A stretch of 52,643 bases of DNA from Desulfurococcaceae archaeon (GCA_020833225.1 JAJHQS010000006.1:1-52643), one strand, 5' to 3'. Numbered from the stretch's first letter, positions 42,857 to 51,532 are shown. Program-made: numbers and translations. The notes: generated by a model from the letters alone, not told the origin.

Positions 42857-42999
42857 TTTTTACCTAATAAACCTTTCTATCTCTCATAGAGAATAGCAGA
42901 GGTTTATGAACTACTCAATGAAACAATGAAGAACGCCCGGAAAATAAGCACGAAATGCTAGAAGCCTATGAATAATAGCTTAATCTCTAGTGTATAAAG

Positions 43000-43206
43000 G
43001 TGTATAAAGCCAAGGATATAGCACAAAATGAGAGTATATGTAGCGAGTCGGCAATTAAGAAAATTTACTTGAAATATAGAGAGTCTTTTAAGAGTAATAG
43101 GAGTAACTTAAATAGCTTTAGAGAGAAGGTTCCGAGGAGTATAGCAACATTTCTTATAAATTATCTCACAGGCACGAACCACGTGCGTGTTGAACGTGTA
43201 GGGTAG
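43000..43206 (+). CDS. Possible small gene, weak
   Basis: 68-codon frame starting at GTG 43000 with AAGGTG overlapping the start. The N-terminal half could be a short helix-turn-helix and the end reads NYLTGTNHVRVERVG. No homology comes to mind and the surrounding DNA has no clear gene, so this may be a fragment or chance. Confidence 0.3.
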   Translation: MYKAKDIAQNESICSESAIKKIYLKYRESFKSNRSNLNSFREKVPRSIATFLINYLTGTNHVRVERVG

Positions 43207-43258
43207 GATCGTAGTAGCAGAAGATCTCATATCGACCGGATATAATTAAATTTGCTAG

Positions 43259-43555
43259 AGAAGGAGTGATAGAGGTGATGACTTTAAAAAGCGAGTAACA
43301 TTCCATGTTGCAATAATAGCTCGCAGCAATGAGATACCCTACCTCATAATCTCTGAGTTAAGACTGGGTGACATATTTCTATCTAGACATCTGCTTAAAA
43401 CTATTGAAGCTATCCTAACCTTAATGACTTCTATGACTAACAAACTTTTATGTTTGAGTTTAAGCCATGGTTTCTTGGCGTTTTTCCACGACTTTACTTA
43501 TCCGCACATGTATTTTGACGTGATAGTTACTGAAACTCTTTATAATATAGGCTAA
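43259..43555 (+). other. 98-codon open frame without a start
   Basis: From the TAG at 43256-43258 the frame is open to TAA 43553. It encodes a plausible protein-like sequence (KKRVTFHVAIIARSNEIPYLIISELRLGD...) but has no ATG, GTG or TTG in its first half. A good GAGGTGATG site sits at 43273-43281 in another frame, so a frameshift after a true start is possible. Best read as a gene remnant. The rest of 42857-43591 shows nothing else that I can support. Confidence 0.3.
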
Positions 43556-43591
43556 ATTAATATAGTAATTGTGTAGGTAGGATGAATTTTT

Positions 43592-44254
43592 ATGGTAACT
43601 AAGCTTAAGCTTCTCATTGTTGGCGGTGGAGATACCGCTGAAATATTACTCTCCGATCCCGCTTTTAGAGAAATCACAGAGGAAGTTGTTGTTATTGAGA
43701 AGGATTCGAGAAGACGTAGTGTTTTCGAGAAGCTAGGAGACGTATTTTTTATTGAAGGTGATGTTATTAACCTACCTCTACACGAGTACGTTAATTTGAG
43801 AGAAATAAATGCGGTGTTCGCGTTGACTGGTAGAGATGAAATAAACTTTCTCGTTCTTGCCATGGCAAGCATATATGAAGTACCCATTAGAATAGGCATA
43901 TTTAGAAGTAAACACGTAGCAGATATTGTTAAGCGACTTCGACTAGGAATCCCCCTAATTAAACCAAGCTTCCTCGCCGGCTCGCTCAAACAAACAATAA
44001 CCTCAATGGTTTCAGTGAGAGAAATACATGAGGTCCCAGCTGGGAAAATATATGTTGTTTCCATTAGTGAGACGGACATAGCTGCCTACAGTAAACTAGG
44101 CGAGTTGAAACTAGAAGAAGATGGCGCTTACGTACTAGCTATTTTTAGTGGAGACAACATCTTACCACCAAGTAGTGACATTATATTAGAGCCGGGATAC
44201 ACCCTTCTCGTGTTAGCACCAAACATAGAATTTGCTAAAAAGATAAGAGGCTGA
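43592..44254 (+). CDS. TrkA-like RCK protein (K+ channel/transport regulator)
   Basis: 220 residues. TrkA-N Rossmann part opens LKLLIVGGGDTAEILL with the acidic VVVIEKD at the second strand and GDVINLP; TrkA-C follows (VREIHEVPAGKIYVVSISE... EPGYTLLVLAP). Such subunits bind NAD(H) or nucleotides and gate potassium channels or transporters. ATG start with GGATGA upstream. Its partner is probably the membrane protein eight bases downstream. Confidence 0.8.
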   Translation: MVTKLKLLIVGGGDTAEILLSDPAFREITEEVVVIEKDSRRRSVFEKLGDVFFIEGDVINLPLHEYVNLREINAVFALTGRDEINFLVLAMASIYEVPIRIGIFRSKHVADIVKRLRLGIPLIKPSFLAGSLKQTITSMVSVREIHEVPAGKIYVVSISETDIAAYSKLGELKLEEDGAYVLAIFSGDNILPPSSDIILEPGYTLLVLAPNIEFAKKIRG

Positions 44255-44262
44255 ATTAAGCT

Positions 44263-45093
44263 GTGTCTAACGCTAACATTACTAGTAATCAAATTCCACC
44301 TTTAGACACAATACTACACAACCTACTAGTAGCGATGGCAATAGCCTTATTGGTGGTTACAATAAGATTTATCACTGGAAGACTTCTTAAAGCCCTTGTA
44401 GATCGTGGAGTTATCTCTACACGTGGACGTGAAATAGTTGTAAGATTAATAGATCTCGTGGGCTTCTTTGCATTTTTCTCAGCAATTATACTACTATTCT
44501 CACCTCAATCCTGGATAGTACTAGCATTACTTGGTGTATTTGCACTAATAGTATTCATAGCAATGTTTGACATAGTAAAGCCATATATTGCAGGTTTAGC
44601 TATACAAATGAGCCCTGTTTTCAGAGCTAAGTCACTCGACATAACTATACCAGGATTCAACTATACTATAAGCGGTAGATTATTAAAGACGAATTCTCAA
44701 TACTTAATAGTACAAGATGCGTTTGGCAATGAATACTATGTTCGCAACGACGTTGCCTTACACTCCATTATTAAGATAACTCCTATATATGTGCGACTAC
44801 TCGTAGAGATCACCTATAAAGATGTGAGTAAAGATCTTGCTAGTAAAATTAATGAAATCACCCAAGCCCTGGAATCGCTCAGATCACCGCTTTTCAAAGA
44901 AAGCGCCAAAATAAATGTGCTTGAAATATCTAATAGGAGAGTTATAATAGGAATCAAATTATACCCCGTGAGTTGCCCAGTTAGACAAAGCGATCTAATA
45001 AGAGCAATGAGCGATATTATGGACACAGTAAAAAGTGTTTCAGGCAAAGATCTTATTTTAGAAGACGTTGTAGTTAAGGTTTTCACAGGTTAA
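44263..45093 (+). CDS. MscS-like membrane channel protein
   Basis: 276 residues with three hydrophobic segments (about 20-36, 62-82 and 87-110), the third being Gly/Ala-containing and followed by a beta domain (FRAKSLDITIPGFNYTISGRLLKTNSQYLIVQDAFGNEYYVRNDVALHS) that resembles the MscS middle domain, where N-D-V-A would correspond to the pore-distal PN motif. I regard it as a divergent small-conductance mechanosensitive channel. The RCK gene immediately upstream suggests regulated ion flux. GTG start; the 3' end overlaps the convergent methylthiotransferase gene by four bases. Confidence 0.62.
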   Translation: MSNANITSNQIPPLDTILHNLLVAMAIALLVVTIRFITGRLLKALVDRGVISTRGREIVVRLIDLVGFFAFFSAIILLFSPQSWIVLALLGVFALIVFIAMFDIVKPYIAGLAIQMSPVFRAKSLDITIPGFNYTISGRLLKTNSQYLIVQDAFGNEYYVRNDVALHSIIKITPIYVRLLVEITYKDVSKDLASKINEITQALESLRSPLFKESAKINVLEISNRRVIIGIKLYPVSCPVRQSDLIRAMSDIMDTVKSVSGKDLILEDVVVKVFTG

Positions 45094-46382
45094 GATTTTA
45101 ACGCATATCCTCTAATGTCAAAAAACGTTATTTCATCAACATATACATTCACCCAATCTCCATATTTAAACATAATGCTATCAGACTTCTTGATTACAAC
45201 TGGTATGTAATTAGAGAGTCTACCAACCCATGATTTATTTCTCTCTGTTATAAAACAATTTACAGTAGTGTTCAAATACTTTTCTCTGACCTTTAAACCA
45301 ATATTCATAGCGGTCTTTAATGCTAATTCAAGTCTCTTCTTCTTTACTCGTGTATTTACTTGGCGCAGTGATGATGCTGATGTAAGTGGTCTAATACTAT
45401 AACCAGCTATGTGTACTCTTTCAAATTCAAGCTCCCTCATTACTCTTATTGTCTCTTCAAAATCCTCATCACTCTCACCTGGAAAACCTATAATTATGTC
45501 TGTTGCAATACTCACATCAGGGATCTTTGCTTTTACCTCTCTAACTATACTCCTATACTCTTCAACTGTATATCTCCTCCCCATAAGTTTCAAAACCCTA
45601 TTACTACCAGATTGTAGCGGTATATGTAGGAACTTGTATACATTCTTACTTTCTTTTAATATAGCTATGAGCTCGTCGAGAAAATATGAAAGGTGTTCAG
45701 GATTTATCATGCCTATTCTAATCATATAATTCCCTGAAACACTATTTACAATCTCCCTGATTAGTTCTGGTAGCACTCTCCTCTTATATAGATCTAGCCC
45801 ATAAACACCTAGATCCATACCGGTCAATTCTACTTCTACAGCACCGGAGTTTACGGCTTCTTGTACAGCTTTTACAATGGCCTCTATACTGTGACTCACA
45901 AGTTGTCTTCTAGCGTATTTAACTATGCAAAAAGAGCAACTATTTAAACAACCCTCTTGTATGGGTATTGGTACAATATTACTACCTCTACACACACCAA
46001 TAACATCTCTACTCCTAATACCATTGATCAATAAAACGCGTTCAAAACGCTCTACTGCAAAGTGAATTTTATCTGCATTTTGCGGTGAAACTAAACTAGC
46101 AGTTGGTGCAATTAAACTTACTGTGTAGGGTTCTACTCTAGCCATACAGCCAGCTACAATTAATTTCTTACCTGTTCTTACGCAGTACTCGTATAGGAAT
46201 TTAATTCTACTTATCATATGGTACTCCGTCTCCTGCCTCACAATACAGGTATTAATTATAATTACATCTGCTTCTTCAATACTATCAACTAACACGTGTC
46301 CTCTCTGAGTTAATGTATTTATCATTAAAGCTTCATCACTTTTATTAAGCGCGCAACCATAAGTCTCTATGTAAATACGCAT
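45090..46382 (-). CDS. tRNA t6A methylthiotransferase (MtaB/CDKAL1-like)
   Basis: Radical SAM enzyme of 430 residues that adds a methylthio group to N6-threonylcarbamoyladenosine-37 of tRNA. N-terminal UPF0004 domain holds three Cys ligands C10, C46 and C79; the radical SAM motif is C145-x3-C149-x2-C152. HIPLQSGSNRVLKLMGRRYT and TDIIIGFPGE follow, and a TRAM domain ends the protein. Archaeal members act as the e-MtaB type. ATG with GGGGG upstream; divergent from aIF2-beta. Confidence 0.92.
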   Translation of the reverse strand: MRIYIETYGCALNKSDEALMINTLTQRGHVLVDSIEEADVIIINTCIVRQETEYHMISRIKFLYEYCVRTGKKLIVAGCMARVEPYTVSLIAPTASLVSPQNADKIHFAVERFERVLLINGIRSRDVIGVCRGSNIVPIPIQEGCLNSCSFCIVKYARRQLVSHSIEAIVKAVQEAVNSGAVEVELTGMDLGVYGLDLYKRRVLPELIREIVNSVSGNYMIRIGMINPEHLSYFLDELIAILKESKNVYKFLHIPLQSGSNRVLKLMGRRYTVEEYRSIVREVKAKIPDVSIATDIIIGFPGESDEDFEETIRVMRELEFERVHIAGYSIRPLTSASSLRQVNTRVKKKRLELALKTAMNIGLKVREKYLNTTVNCFITERNKSWVGRLSNYIPVVIKKSDSIMFKYGDWVNVYVDEITFFDIRGYALKS

Positions 46383-46485
46383 TTAAACCCCCGAGTCAAC
46401 TCCTCGAAAACACACCCAATTACTATAGGTTTTTAGATATGTTTTTATAAAGAGATTAAGTACTATAATCAAGTGGTGCTAAATT

Positions 46486-46914
46486 GTGAAAAACAATAGT
46501 ATAAACTACTCATATGAAGAGCTACTAGAACGTGCTTTCTCAAAACTAGCTGGAAGAAGAGGGAGTGAAGAAGTATTTGAAATGCCACGTGCATCCGTGC
46601 TAATTATCGGGGGAAAAACAATTATACAAAACTTCAAAGATATAGCTCGTGTTCTAGGAAGAGACGAAGAATTGTTAAAAAGATACTTTATGAAGGAGTT
46701 TAACGCTCCTGGCTCTATAAACGAGGCTGGCCAATTAGAATTAAAAGGTAAATATGGTTCATCTGCAGTAAATCAACTTCTCGAGAGATTTATTCAGAAA
46801 TATGTTAAATGCCCCACGTGTGGATCTGTACACACAAAGTTATATAAGAAGGGAAAGATCTTTATTTTAAAGTGCGAGGCATGCGGTGCTGAAACAACAT
46901 TTCAGGCTTTCTAG
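46486..46914 (+). CDS. Translation initiation factor aIF2 beta subunit
   Basis: 142 residues. Central alpha-beta domain (MPRASVLIIGGKTIIQNFKDIARVLGRDEELLKRYFMKEF) and C-terminal zinc ribbon C109-x2-C112...C130-x2-C133. Part of the aIF2 heterotrimer that brings initiator tRNA to the ribosome. GTG start behind GGTGCTAAATT. First gene of a five-gene translation run. Confidence 0.95.
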   Translation: MKNNSINYSYEELLERAFSKLAGRRGSEEVFEMPRASVLIIGGKTIIQNFKDIARVLGRDEELLKRYFMKEFNAPGSINEAGQLELKGKYGSSAVNQLLERFIQKYVKCPTCGSVHTKLYKKGKIFILKCEACGAETTFQAF

Positions 46915-46927
46915 TGGTAGATTCCAG

Positions 46928-47245
46928 ATGGATGAGGATCATTTAAAAGTCTATGTTAAAGTATATAAGGTCAATGGAGAAGTTCTAGTAGCTGCATGCG
47001 ATGAAGAGCTACTTGGAGCTACAATAGTAGATTCCGAGAAAAACATGCACATATATGTAAACCCAGCATTCTATAAAGGTGAATTAATGAGTATAAGAGA
47101 GGCGCTTGAAATACTTAAAACTTCTACGCAGGGTAACTTAATAGGTAGAAATATTGTTGAAGCCGCTGTGAGAGCTGGTCTCGTAGATTCTACTGGCGTT
47201 TTAAACATTAATGATGTAAGGATAGCTATTTATGTAAGGTTTTAA
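46928..47245 (+). CDS. DUF424 family protein
   Basis: About 105 residues. The pattern VLVAACDEELLGATIV...INPAFYKGE...EALEIL......NLIGRNIVEAAVRAGLV is that of archaeal DUF424, function unknown but persistently next to aIF2-beta and NMD3. ATG 46928 is preferred; a TTG at 46886 would overlap aIF2-beta by 29 bases. Confidence 0.8.
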   Translation: MDEDHLKVYVKVYKVNGEVLVAACDEELLGATIVDSEKNMHIYVNPAFYKGELMSIREALEILKTSTQGNLIGRNIVEAAVRAGLVDSTGVLNINDVRIAIYVRF

Positions 47246-47249
47246 AACA

Positions 47250-48308
47250 ATGCGTTTCTGTGTACGATGCGGCCGGGAATTTCCACGCGAACAACTCATA
47301 CGTGGTTATTGTATTGACTGCTTCAAGAAATATATAGGTGTATTTGAGCATAAACCAGTCTTAAAGCTAACAATTTGTCCTAGGTGTTATTCATGGTTAT
47401 TCAGAGGAGACTGGCGTGTTCCTACAAGTTTAGAAGATATGATAAAGGCTATAGGAGCACTGGAGATTAGTAAATATATTAGGAGTGAACTTCAATTAAT
47501 CGATCTCGAAGTACTTGACATTACTCAGAAAAAATTGGATTTTAACACACATCTAAAGATCTATTTAAAAGCTGAAACCACCACCTTTAATGTAATAGAA
47601 GAAGTACAAGGTAGCGTGGAATATAGAACGTGTCCTCGATGTATAGCCAGAAGCTCTGGTACGTACACACACCTCATCCAGATAAGATTTACTAAGAAGA
47701 ATCCGCCACCTCGCTTCATAGAGGGTGTAGAAAAATATCTGCAAAAACTAATTTCTCCTAACGATCTTGTAAACGTTAAATACTGTGAGGGTGGAATAGA
47801 CATTGAACTCGACGATGCAGCAATAGCCAAGAGAATAGTACAAGCTCTCTCACATGAGTTCTCCGCTAAAATCATAACTTCATTTAAAGCAGTAAGGTTT
47901 GATCACAGGAGAGGTGCGTGGAGAGGAATAGTAACATATTCTCTCAGAATACCCGTTCTAGAGAGAGGAGATTTAATTATATATAGAGGTTCTCTCTGTA
48001 TTATAAAAGATCTTAGAGGGAACAGGTTAGTTCTGCTAAATCTAAGTAATAATGTTTACGAAGAAGTTCATATGACAGCATATTGGAATGGGGATTTAAA
48101 ATATCCGAGTAGAATAGAAGTAGAGCGTTACATTGTGAAAAACGTAGAAGGAGATAAAATTATAATTATAAGCGAGACCAGTAAGAATGAGCTAGTCATT
48201 AAGCGCAAACATGATCTCTTGAGAATAAAGCCCGGCAATTCTGTCCTATTAATAAAGGCTGATAATATAGAGTACATTGTGCCTGGAGATTTAGAATTAT
48301 TGAGGTGA
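47250..48308 (+). CDS. NMD3-like ribosome export/assembly protein
   Basis: 352 residues. N-terminal zinc-binding Cys pairs FCVRCGREF and YCIDCF, then CPRCY and a later CPRC, followed by the NMD3 domain. In eukaryotes NMD3 escorts the 60S subunit; archaeal homologues probably act in large-subunit maturation. ATG start, four bases after DUF424, and four bases before aIF1A. Confidence 0.86.
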   Translation: MRFCVRCGREFPREQLIRGYCIDCFKKYIGVFEHKPVLKLTICPRCYSWLFRGDWRVPTSLEDMIKAIGALEISKYIRSELQLIDLEVLDITQKKLDFNTHLKIYLKAETTTFNVIEEVQGSVEYRTCPRCIARSSGTYTHLIQIRFTKKNPPPRFIEGVEKYLQKLISPNDLVNVKYCEGGIDIELDDAAIAKRIVQALSHEFSAKIITSFKAVRFDHRRGAWRGIVTYSLRIPVLERGDLIIYRGSLCIIKDLRGNRLVLLNLSNNVYEEVHMTAYWNGDLKYPSRIEVERYIVKNVEGDKIIIISETSKNELVIKRKHDLLRIKPGNSVLLIKADNIEYIVPGDLELLR

Positions 48309-48312
48309 TTTA

Positions 48313-48651
48313 TTGGGTAAAAAAAGCAAAGGACCAGAAGAAGTTAAAGTAGAAATACCACTTCCAAACGCCGATGAAGGAACAGTTATTTGTGGTGTAA
48401 TAAGACACCTAGGAGGAGACTACGTGCTAGTGAGATGTATTGATGGCTATGAGAGAAAAGCCAGAATACCCGGTAAGCTGCGGAAAAAAGTTTGGATTAT
48501 TGAAGGAGACGTAGTTCTCGTCGGACTTTGGGGCGCTGGATCTGATAAATGTGACCTCATATATAAATATAGCAAGAGTGAGATAAATGCGCTTGTGGAA
48601 CGAGGAATTGTGCCTAAAGAGTTCATCGATGCTCTAAGCGGATTAATATGA
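48313..48651 (+). CDS. Translation initiation factor aIF1A
   Basis: 112 residues. OB fold with EGTVICGVIRHLGGDYVLVRCIDGYERKARIPGKLRKKVWI and GDVVLVGLWG; basic N-terminal tail. It occupies the A site during initiation. TTG start with GAGGTGATT upstream. Its stop overlaps the RIO1 start (ATGA), so translation is coupled. Confidence 0.95.
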   Translation: MGKKSKGPEEVKVEIPLPNADEGTVICGVIRHLGGDYVLVRCIDGYERKARIPGKLRKKVWIIEGDVVLVGLWGAGSDKCDLIYKYSKSEINALVERGIVPKEFIDALSGLI

Positions 48652-49466
48652 AGAGAGATGAAATTGACCGCTTGCTGAGAGAAAAGACTAGAATGTGGGA
48701 AAGGAGAATTAAAGACGAAGATCTATTCGAAGTCGTAGAAGAAGTCTTTGACACAGCAACAGTTAAAACAGTTCTTGAACTTATGAGAAGAAAGATACTG
48801 AGAAAACTAAATGGTGTAATAAGCACGGGTAAAGAATCTAGAGTATATCTTGCATATGGTTTTTCAGGCGAACCACTAGCTGTCAAAATATACCTCACTT
48901 CTAGTGCAGAGTTCAGAAAAAGCATTTACAAGTATATTACCGGCGATCCTCGTTTTGAGAAAATACGGTTTAAAGATACAAGATCATTAATTATAGCCTG
49001 GGCTCACAAAGAATTCAGGAACTTAAAGAGAATGTATGAAGCTGGAGTTAAAGTTCCTAAGCCTGTAGCTTGCTTAGACAACATCCTTGTAATGGAGTTT
49101 CTCGGAGAAGAAAACGCTCGCTATCCTCTCTTAGTAGAAGCATATAAAGAGCTTACCAGCGAGGAGCTCAAATACCTTTTTCAACTAACATGTGAAGAAC
49201 TAAAAAAAATCGTATGTAAAGCTGAGCTCGTTCACGGTGACTACTCCGAATATAATATCATGATCAAACCTGATCTCGACATTGTAATCATAGATGTAAG
49301 CCAAGCAGTTGAACTTTCACATCCTAACGCACTTGAATTTTTAATTAGAGACATTGAGAATATATATAGGTTCTTTGTTAAAGAAGCAAAACTAGATATT
49401 CATAGGGAGCAAATATGGAGTAAAATTGAACCATGTTTGAAAGAAAAAGGAGTTCAATCCTCTTAG
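48648..49466 (+). CDS. rio1: RIO1-type serine kinase/ATPase
   Basis: 272 residues. P-loop-like STGKESRVYLA, catalytic HGDYSEYNIM and metal-binding IIDVSQAVE, the three hallmarks of RIO kinases. In eukaryotes RIO1 acts late in 40S maturation, and archaeal RIO1 has a similar proposed role. Overlaps the aIF1A stop by four bases. Confidence 0.94.
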   Translation: MKRDEIDRLLREKTRMWERRIKDEDLFEVVEEVFDTATVKTVLELMRRKILRKLNGVISTGKESRVYLAYGFSGEPLAVKIYLTSSAEFRKSIYKYITGDPRFEKIRFKDTRSLIIAWAHKEFRNLKRMYEAGVKVPKPVACLDNILVMEFLGEENARYPLLVEAYKELTSEELKYLFQLTCEELKKIVCKAELVHGDYSEYNIMIKPDLDIVIIDVSQAVELSHPNALEFLIRDIENIYRFFVKEAKLDIHREQIWSKIEPCLKEKGVQSS

Positions 49467-49591
49467 AACCCGATATTACGCGTGGTCTTTGCTTCGTTTC
49501 TTTATTAGCACAGAGATGTATTTAAAACCTTTATTCTACGCCACATATTTTTAATTTAATAGCAAACATCAAACATATTTAACAAGTCTCA

Positions 49592-50254
49592 GTGTTTATA
49601 ATTACTTTATGGTGGTGTAAAATAGTAATAAGTAGCGTAAATTCACATAAAGATCAAGAAGGTGGGCAAGGTCGTTTCATACTAGGAGTAACTAGGATCT
49701 ATGAAAAGATCTCGCCAGAGAGAGTTGGAGTTCTTCTCGGGAATGGTGGGAGAGTTAAGAGAGAGATCGAGGAAAAAACAAAAACAATAATTACAGTTGA
49801 CTCTTCAAGTGGGAGTATCGTCATAGAGCCGGCTTTTCAGAGTACTACTGCTTTAGATTTGATTAAAGCACAAAACATTGTAAGAGCTATAGCTCATGGT
49901 TTCAGCCCTGAGAAGGCGTTTAGACTACTAGAAGACGATCAAGTATTAGAAATCATCGACGTAAGACAATATGTTGGCGATAAACCAAATCACATTAAGA
50001 GGGTGCTTGGAAGAATTATTGGAGAAAATGGTAAAGTCAGGAAAATACTAGAGGAAATGACTGGTGCTTATATTTCTATTTATGAGACATATGTCGCGGT
50101 TATTGCAGATTACGAAGTAAGTAATATTGTTAAGAGGGCAGTAGAAATGTTAATTGAGGGTAGAACACATTCAACAGTCTATAAGTATATTGATAGAGAA
50201 ATCTTTTCTCTTAAAAGGAGAAGAATAACTGAGTTGTGGAGAAAACCACCATAG
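49592..50254 (+). CDS. KH-domain protein, Dim2/PNO1-like
   Basis: Two KH domains: KISPERVGVLLGNGGRVKREIEEKTKTIITVD and RVLGRIIGENGKVRKILEEMTGAYISIYE, with GxxG loops, as in archaeal Dim2/PNO1, a small-subunit assembly factor. GTG 49592 is the only standard start, but it lacks a ribosome-binding site. The site GGTGGTG (49611-49617) lies downstream of it and four bases before an ATA codon (49622), so the real start may be non-standard. The preceding 125 bases hold the promoter. Confidence 0.88.
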   Translation: MFIITLWWCKIVISSVNSHKDQEGGQGRFILGVTRIYEKISPERVGVLLGNGGRVKREIEEKTKTIITVDSSSGSIVIEPAFQSTTALDLIKAQNIVRAIAHGFSPEKAFRLLEDDQVLEIIDVRQYVGDKPNHIKRVLGRIIGENGKVRKILEEMTGAYISIYETYVAVIADYEVSNIVKRAVEMLIEGRTHSTVYKYIDREIFSLKRRRITELWRKPP

Positions 50255-50350
50255 AGATATGATTAAAAACTGGGGAAGAGGCTGCTACTTAATAGTTTAT
50301 TAAGCTTAAATATAATCATTCACTTCTTGACTATAATATGGTGGTGTTAA

Positions 50351-50560
50351 TTGAGTAGTGCTATAAAAGAATTAGTTAAAATAGAAGAGCCTGCTTCACC
50401 TCCACTGTGTAGTAGTTGTAGAAAGCCATTTACTCCAGGAGAATATGGAGTGGAGTTTCCATGTCCTAATTGCGGTAAAGTTACTATACGTAGATGTAAA
50501 AAATGCAGGAAACTAGGAGTTAAATACGAATGTCCTGCCTGTGGATTTGTGGGACCATAG
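50351..50560 (+). CDS. Zinc-ribbon RNA-binding protein (COG2888-like)
   Basis: 69 residues with four Cys pairs: CSSC, CPNC, CKKC and CPAC, giving two zinc ribbons. Such proteins occur next to EF-1-beta in many archaea and are listed as predicted RNA-binding proteins involved in translation. TTG start exactly four bases after GGTGGTG. Confidence 0.85.
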   Translation: MSSAIKELVKIEEPASPPLCSSCRKPFTPGEYGVEFPCPNCGKVTIRRCKKCRKLGVKYECPACGFVGP

Positions 50561-50570
50561 GTGAGTTTAC

Positions 50571-50846
50571 ATGGCCAGAGTAGCTGTTGTACTTAAAATA
50601 TACCCTGAAGACGTTACTATAGATCTAGGTGAAATTGTTGAGAAAATCAAAGAAACCCTTCCACCTGACTACAAGCTTGAAATGTGGGATTTAGAACCTG
50701 TAGCTTTTGGTATCAAAGTTCTTAGGGTATTAATAACTATGCCTGAAAATATAGAGGGTGGTACAGAGCCCCTAGAACACATTATTAGTAATATAGCTGG
50801 TGTTAGCCAAGTAGAAGTCATATTGGTCTCTAGAGCCCCTGACTAA
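50571..50846 (+). CDS. Elongation factor 1-beta
   Basis: 91 residues, the GDP/GTP exchange factor of EF-1-alpha. Pattern MARVAVVLKIYPEDVTIDL, KLEMWDLEPVAFGIKVLRVLITMP and VSQVEVILVSR are typical of archaeal aEF-1-beta. ATG eleven bases behind the zinc-ribbon gene. Confidence 0.94.
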   Translation: MARVAVVLKIYPEDVTIDLGEIVEKIKETLPPDYKLEMWDLEPVAFGIKVLRVLITMPENIEGGTEPLEHIISNIAGVSQVEVILVSRAPD

Positions 50847-50893
50847 GAGCCGAGTACTCGTGGAAAAACCTTCGAGATCTCGCCAGGGCTCTT
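50832..50893 (+). terminator. Hairpin with T-run after EF-1-beta
   Basis: AAGAGCC (50845-50851) or AGAGCCC (50832-50838) can pair with GGGCTCTT (50886-50893), followed by TTC. Inside are two 10-bp palindromes, CGAGTACTCG and CGAGATCTCG, that can pair with each other. Likely a transcript end; alternative pairings might allow a switch, which is speculation. Confidence 0.5.
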
Positions 50894-51184
50894 TTCTATA
50901 AGTTACATCGTGTGCTGGATCTAAGAGACGCCAAGAGAGTCTTAATGATTTAAGGTATATTTGCATAAATCACTATAGGGCTCTGAAATAACGTGCCAAG
51001 GTAGTATTCGTTGTGGAACCTCACGATGCGGGCCTTTTCAACACTAATATTCTGACAATATTACCCGGGTTCTCTCTTCATCGGCTCCATTTATAGTTAT
51101 GGTATGTATAATTTTAAATATATTATGAGATAATCTTTAATGAAGATAATAGAGTACAACTTTAATCTATTTCCGTGGTATTTT
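50894..51184. other. Gap between EF-1-beta and pth2
   Basis: About 290 bases. It contains the candidate structured RNA listed at 51012-51088 and, at 51108-51125, an AT-rich stretch that may hold promoters in both directions. No protein gene is visible. Confidence 0.5.
51012..51088 (-). ncRNA. Candidate structured RNA (minus strand)
   Basis: On the minus strand GGAGCC and GGTTCC pair (one G-U) to close the segment, followed directly by ACA. Next come GATG/CATC, CGGG/CCCG and a terminal AATATT-GTCAG-AATATT hairpin. A K-turn-like GATGA opposite GTGA lies next to the closing stem. A TATA-like ATTTAAAATTATA is properly placed upstream. It may be an H/ACA-like or atypical C/D RNA; class and target are not determined. 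Confidence 0.35.
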
Positions 51185-51532
51185 ATGAAACAGGTGATCG
51201 TAGTCAGAACAGATCTCGAGATGAGTAAGGGTAAACTAGCTGTCCAAGTAGCTCACGCATCTGTTATTGCAGCATTTGAAGCATACAATAACTACTATGA
51301 GTGGTTTAAGGAGTGGTGGGAGAGCGGTCAGAAAAAGATTGTTTTAAGAGTTCCAAGTGAAAAAGAACTTCTAGAACTCTATGAGAAAGCCCAGAGACGA
51401 TGTCTCCCCATAAGCCTCGTAGTAGATGCTGGCCTCACAGAGTTACCGGCAGGTACTATTACAGCACTTGCAATAGGACCCGCACCAGATGATAAAATAG
51501 ACGAGATAACCGGTCACTTAAAAACACTCTAA
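51185..51532 (+). CDS. pth2: Peptidyl-tRNA hydrolase, archaeal type (Pth2)
   Basis: 115 residues. MKQVIVVRTDLEMSKGKLAVQVAHAS is the family opening with catalytic-region His, and LVVDAGLTELPAGTITALAIGPAP closes the active site. It releases tRNA from peptidyl-tRNA. I use ATG 51185 because this gives the normal protein start and length; an upstream ATG at 51140 would add 15 atypical residues. Confidence 0.94.
   Translation: MKQVIVVRTDLEMSKGKLAVQVAHASVIAAFEAYNNYYEWFKEWWESGQKKIVLRVPSEKELLELYEKAQRRCLPISLVVDAGLTELPAGTITALAIGPAPDDKIDEITGHLKTL

Noticed and set aside
43275-43355. Box C/D RNA starting at GTGATGA 43275
   Set aside because: The next CTGA is about 70 bases away and no internal boxes fit a 10-12 base guide.
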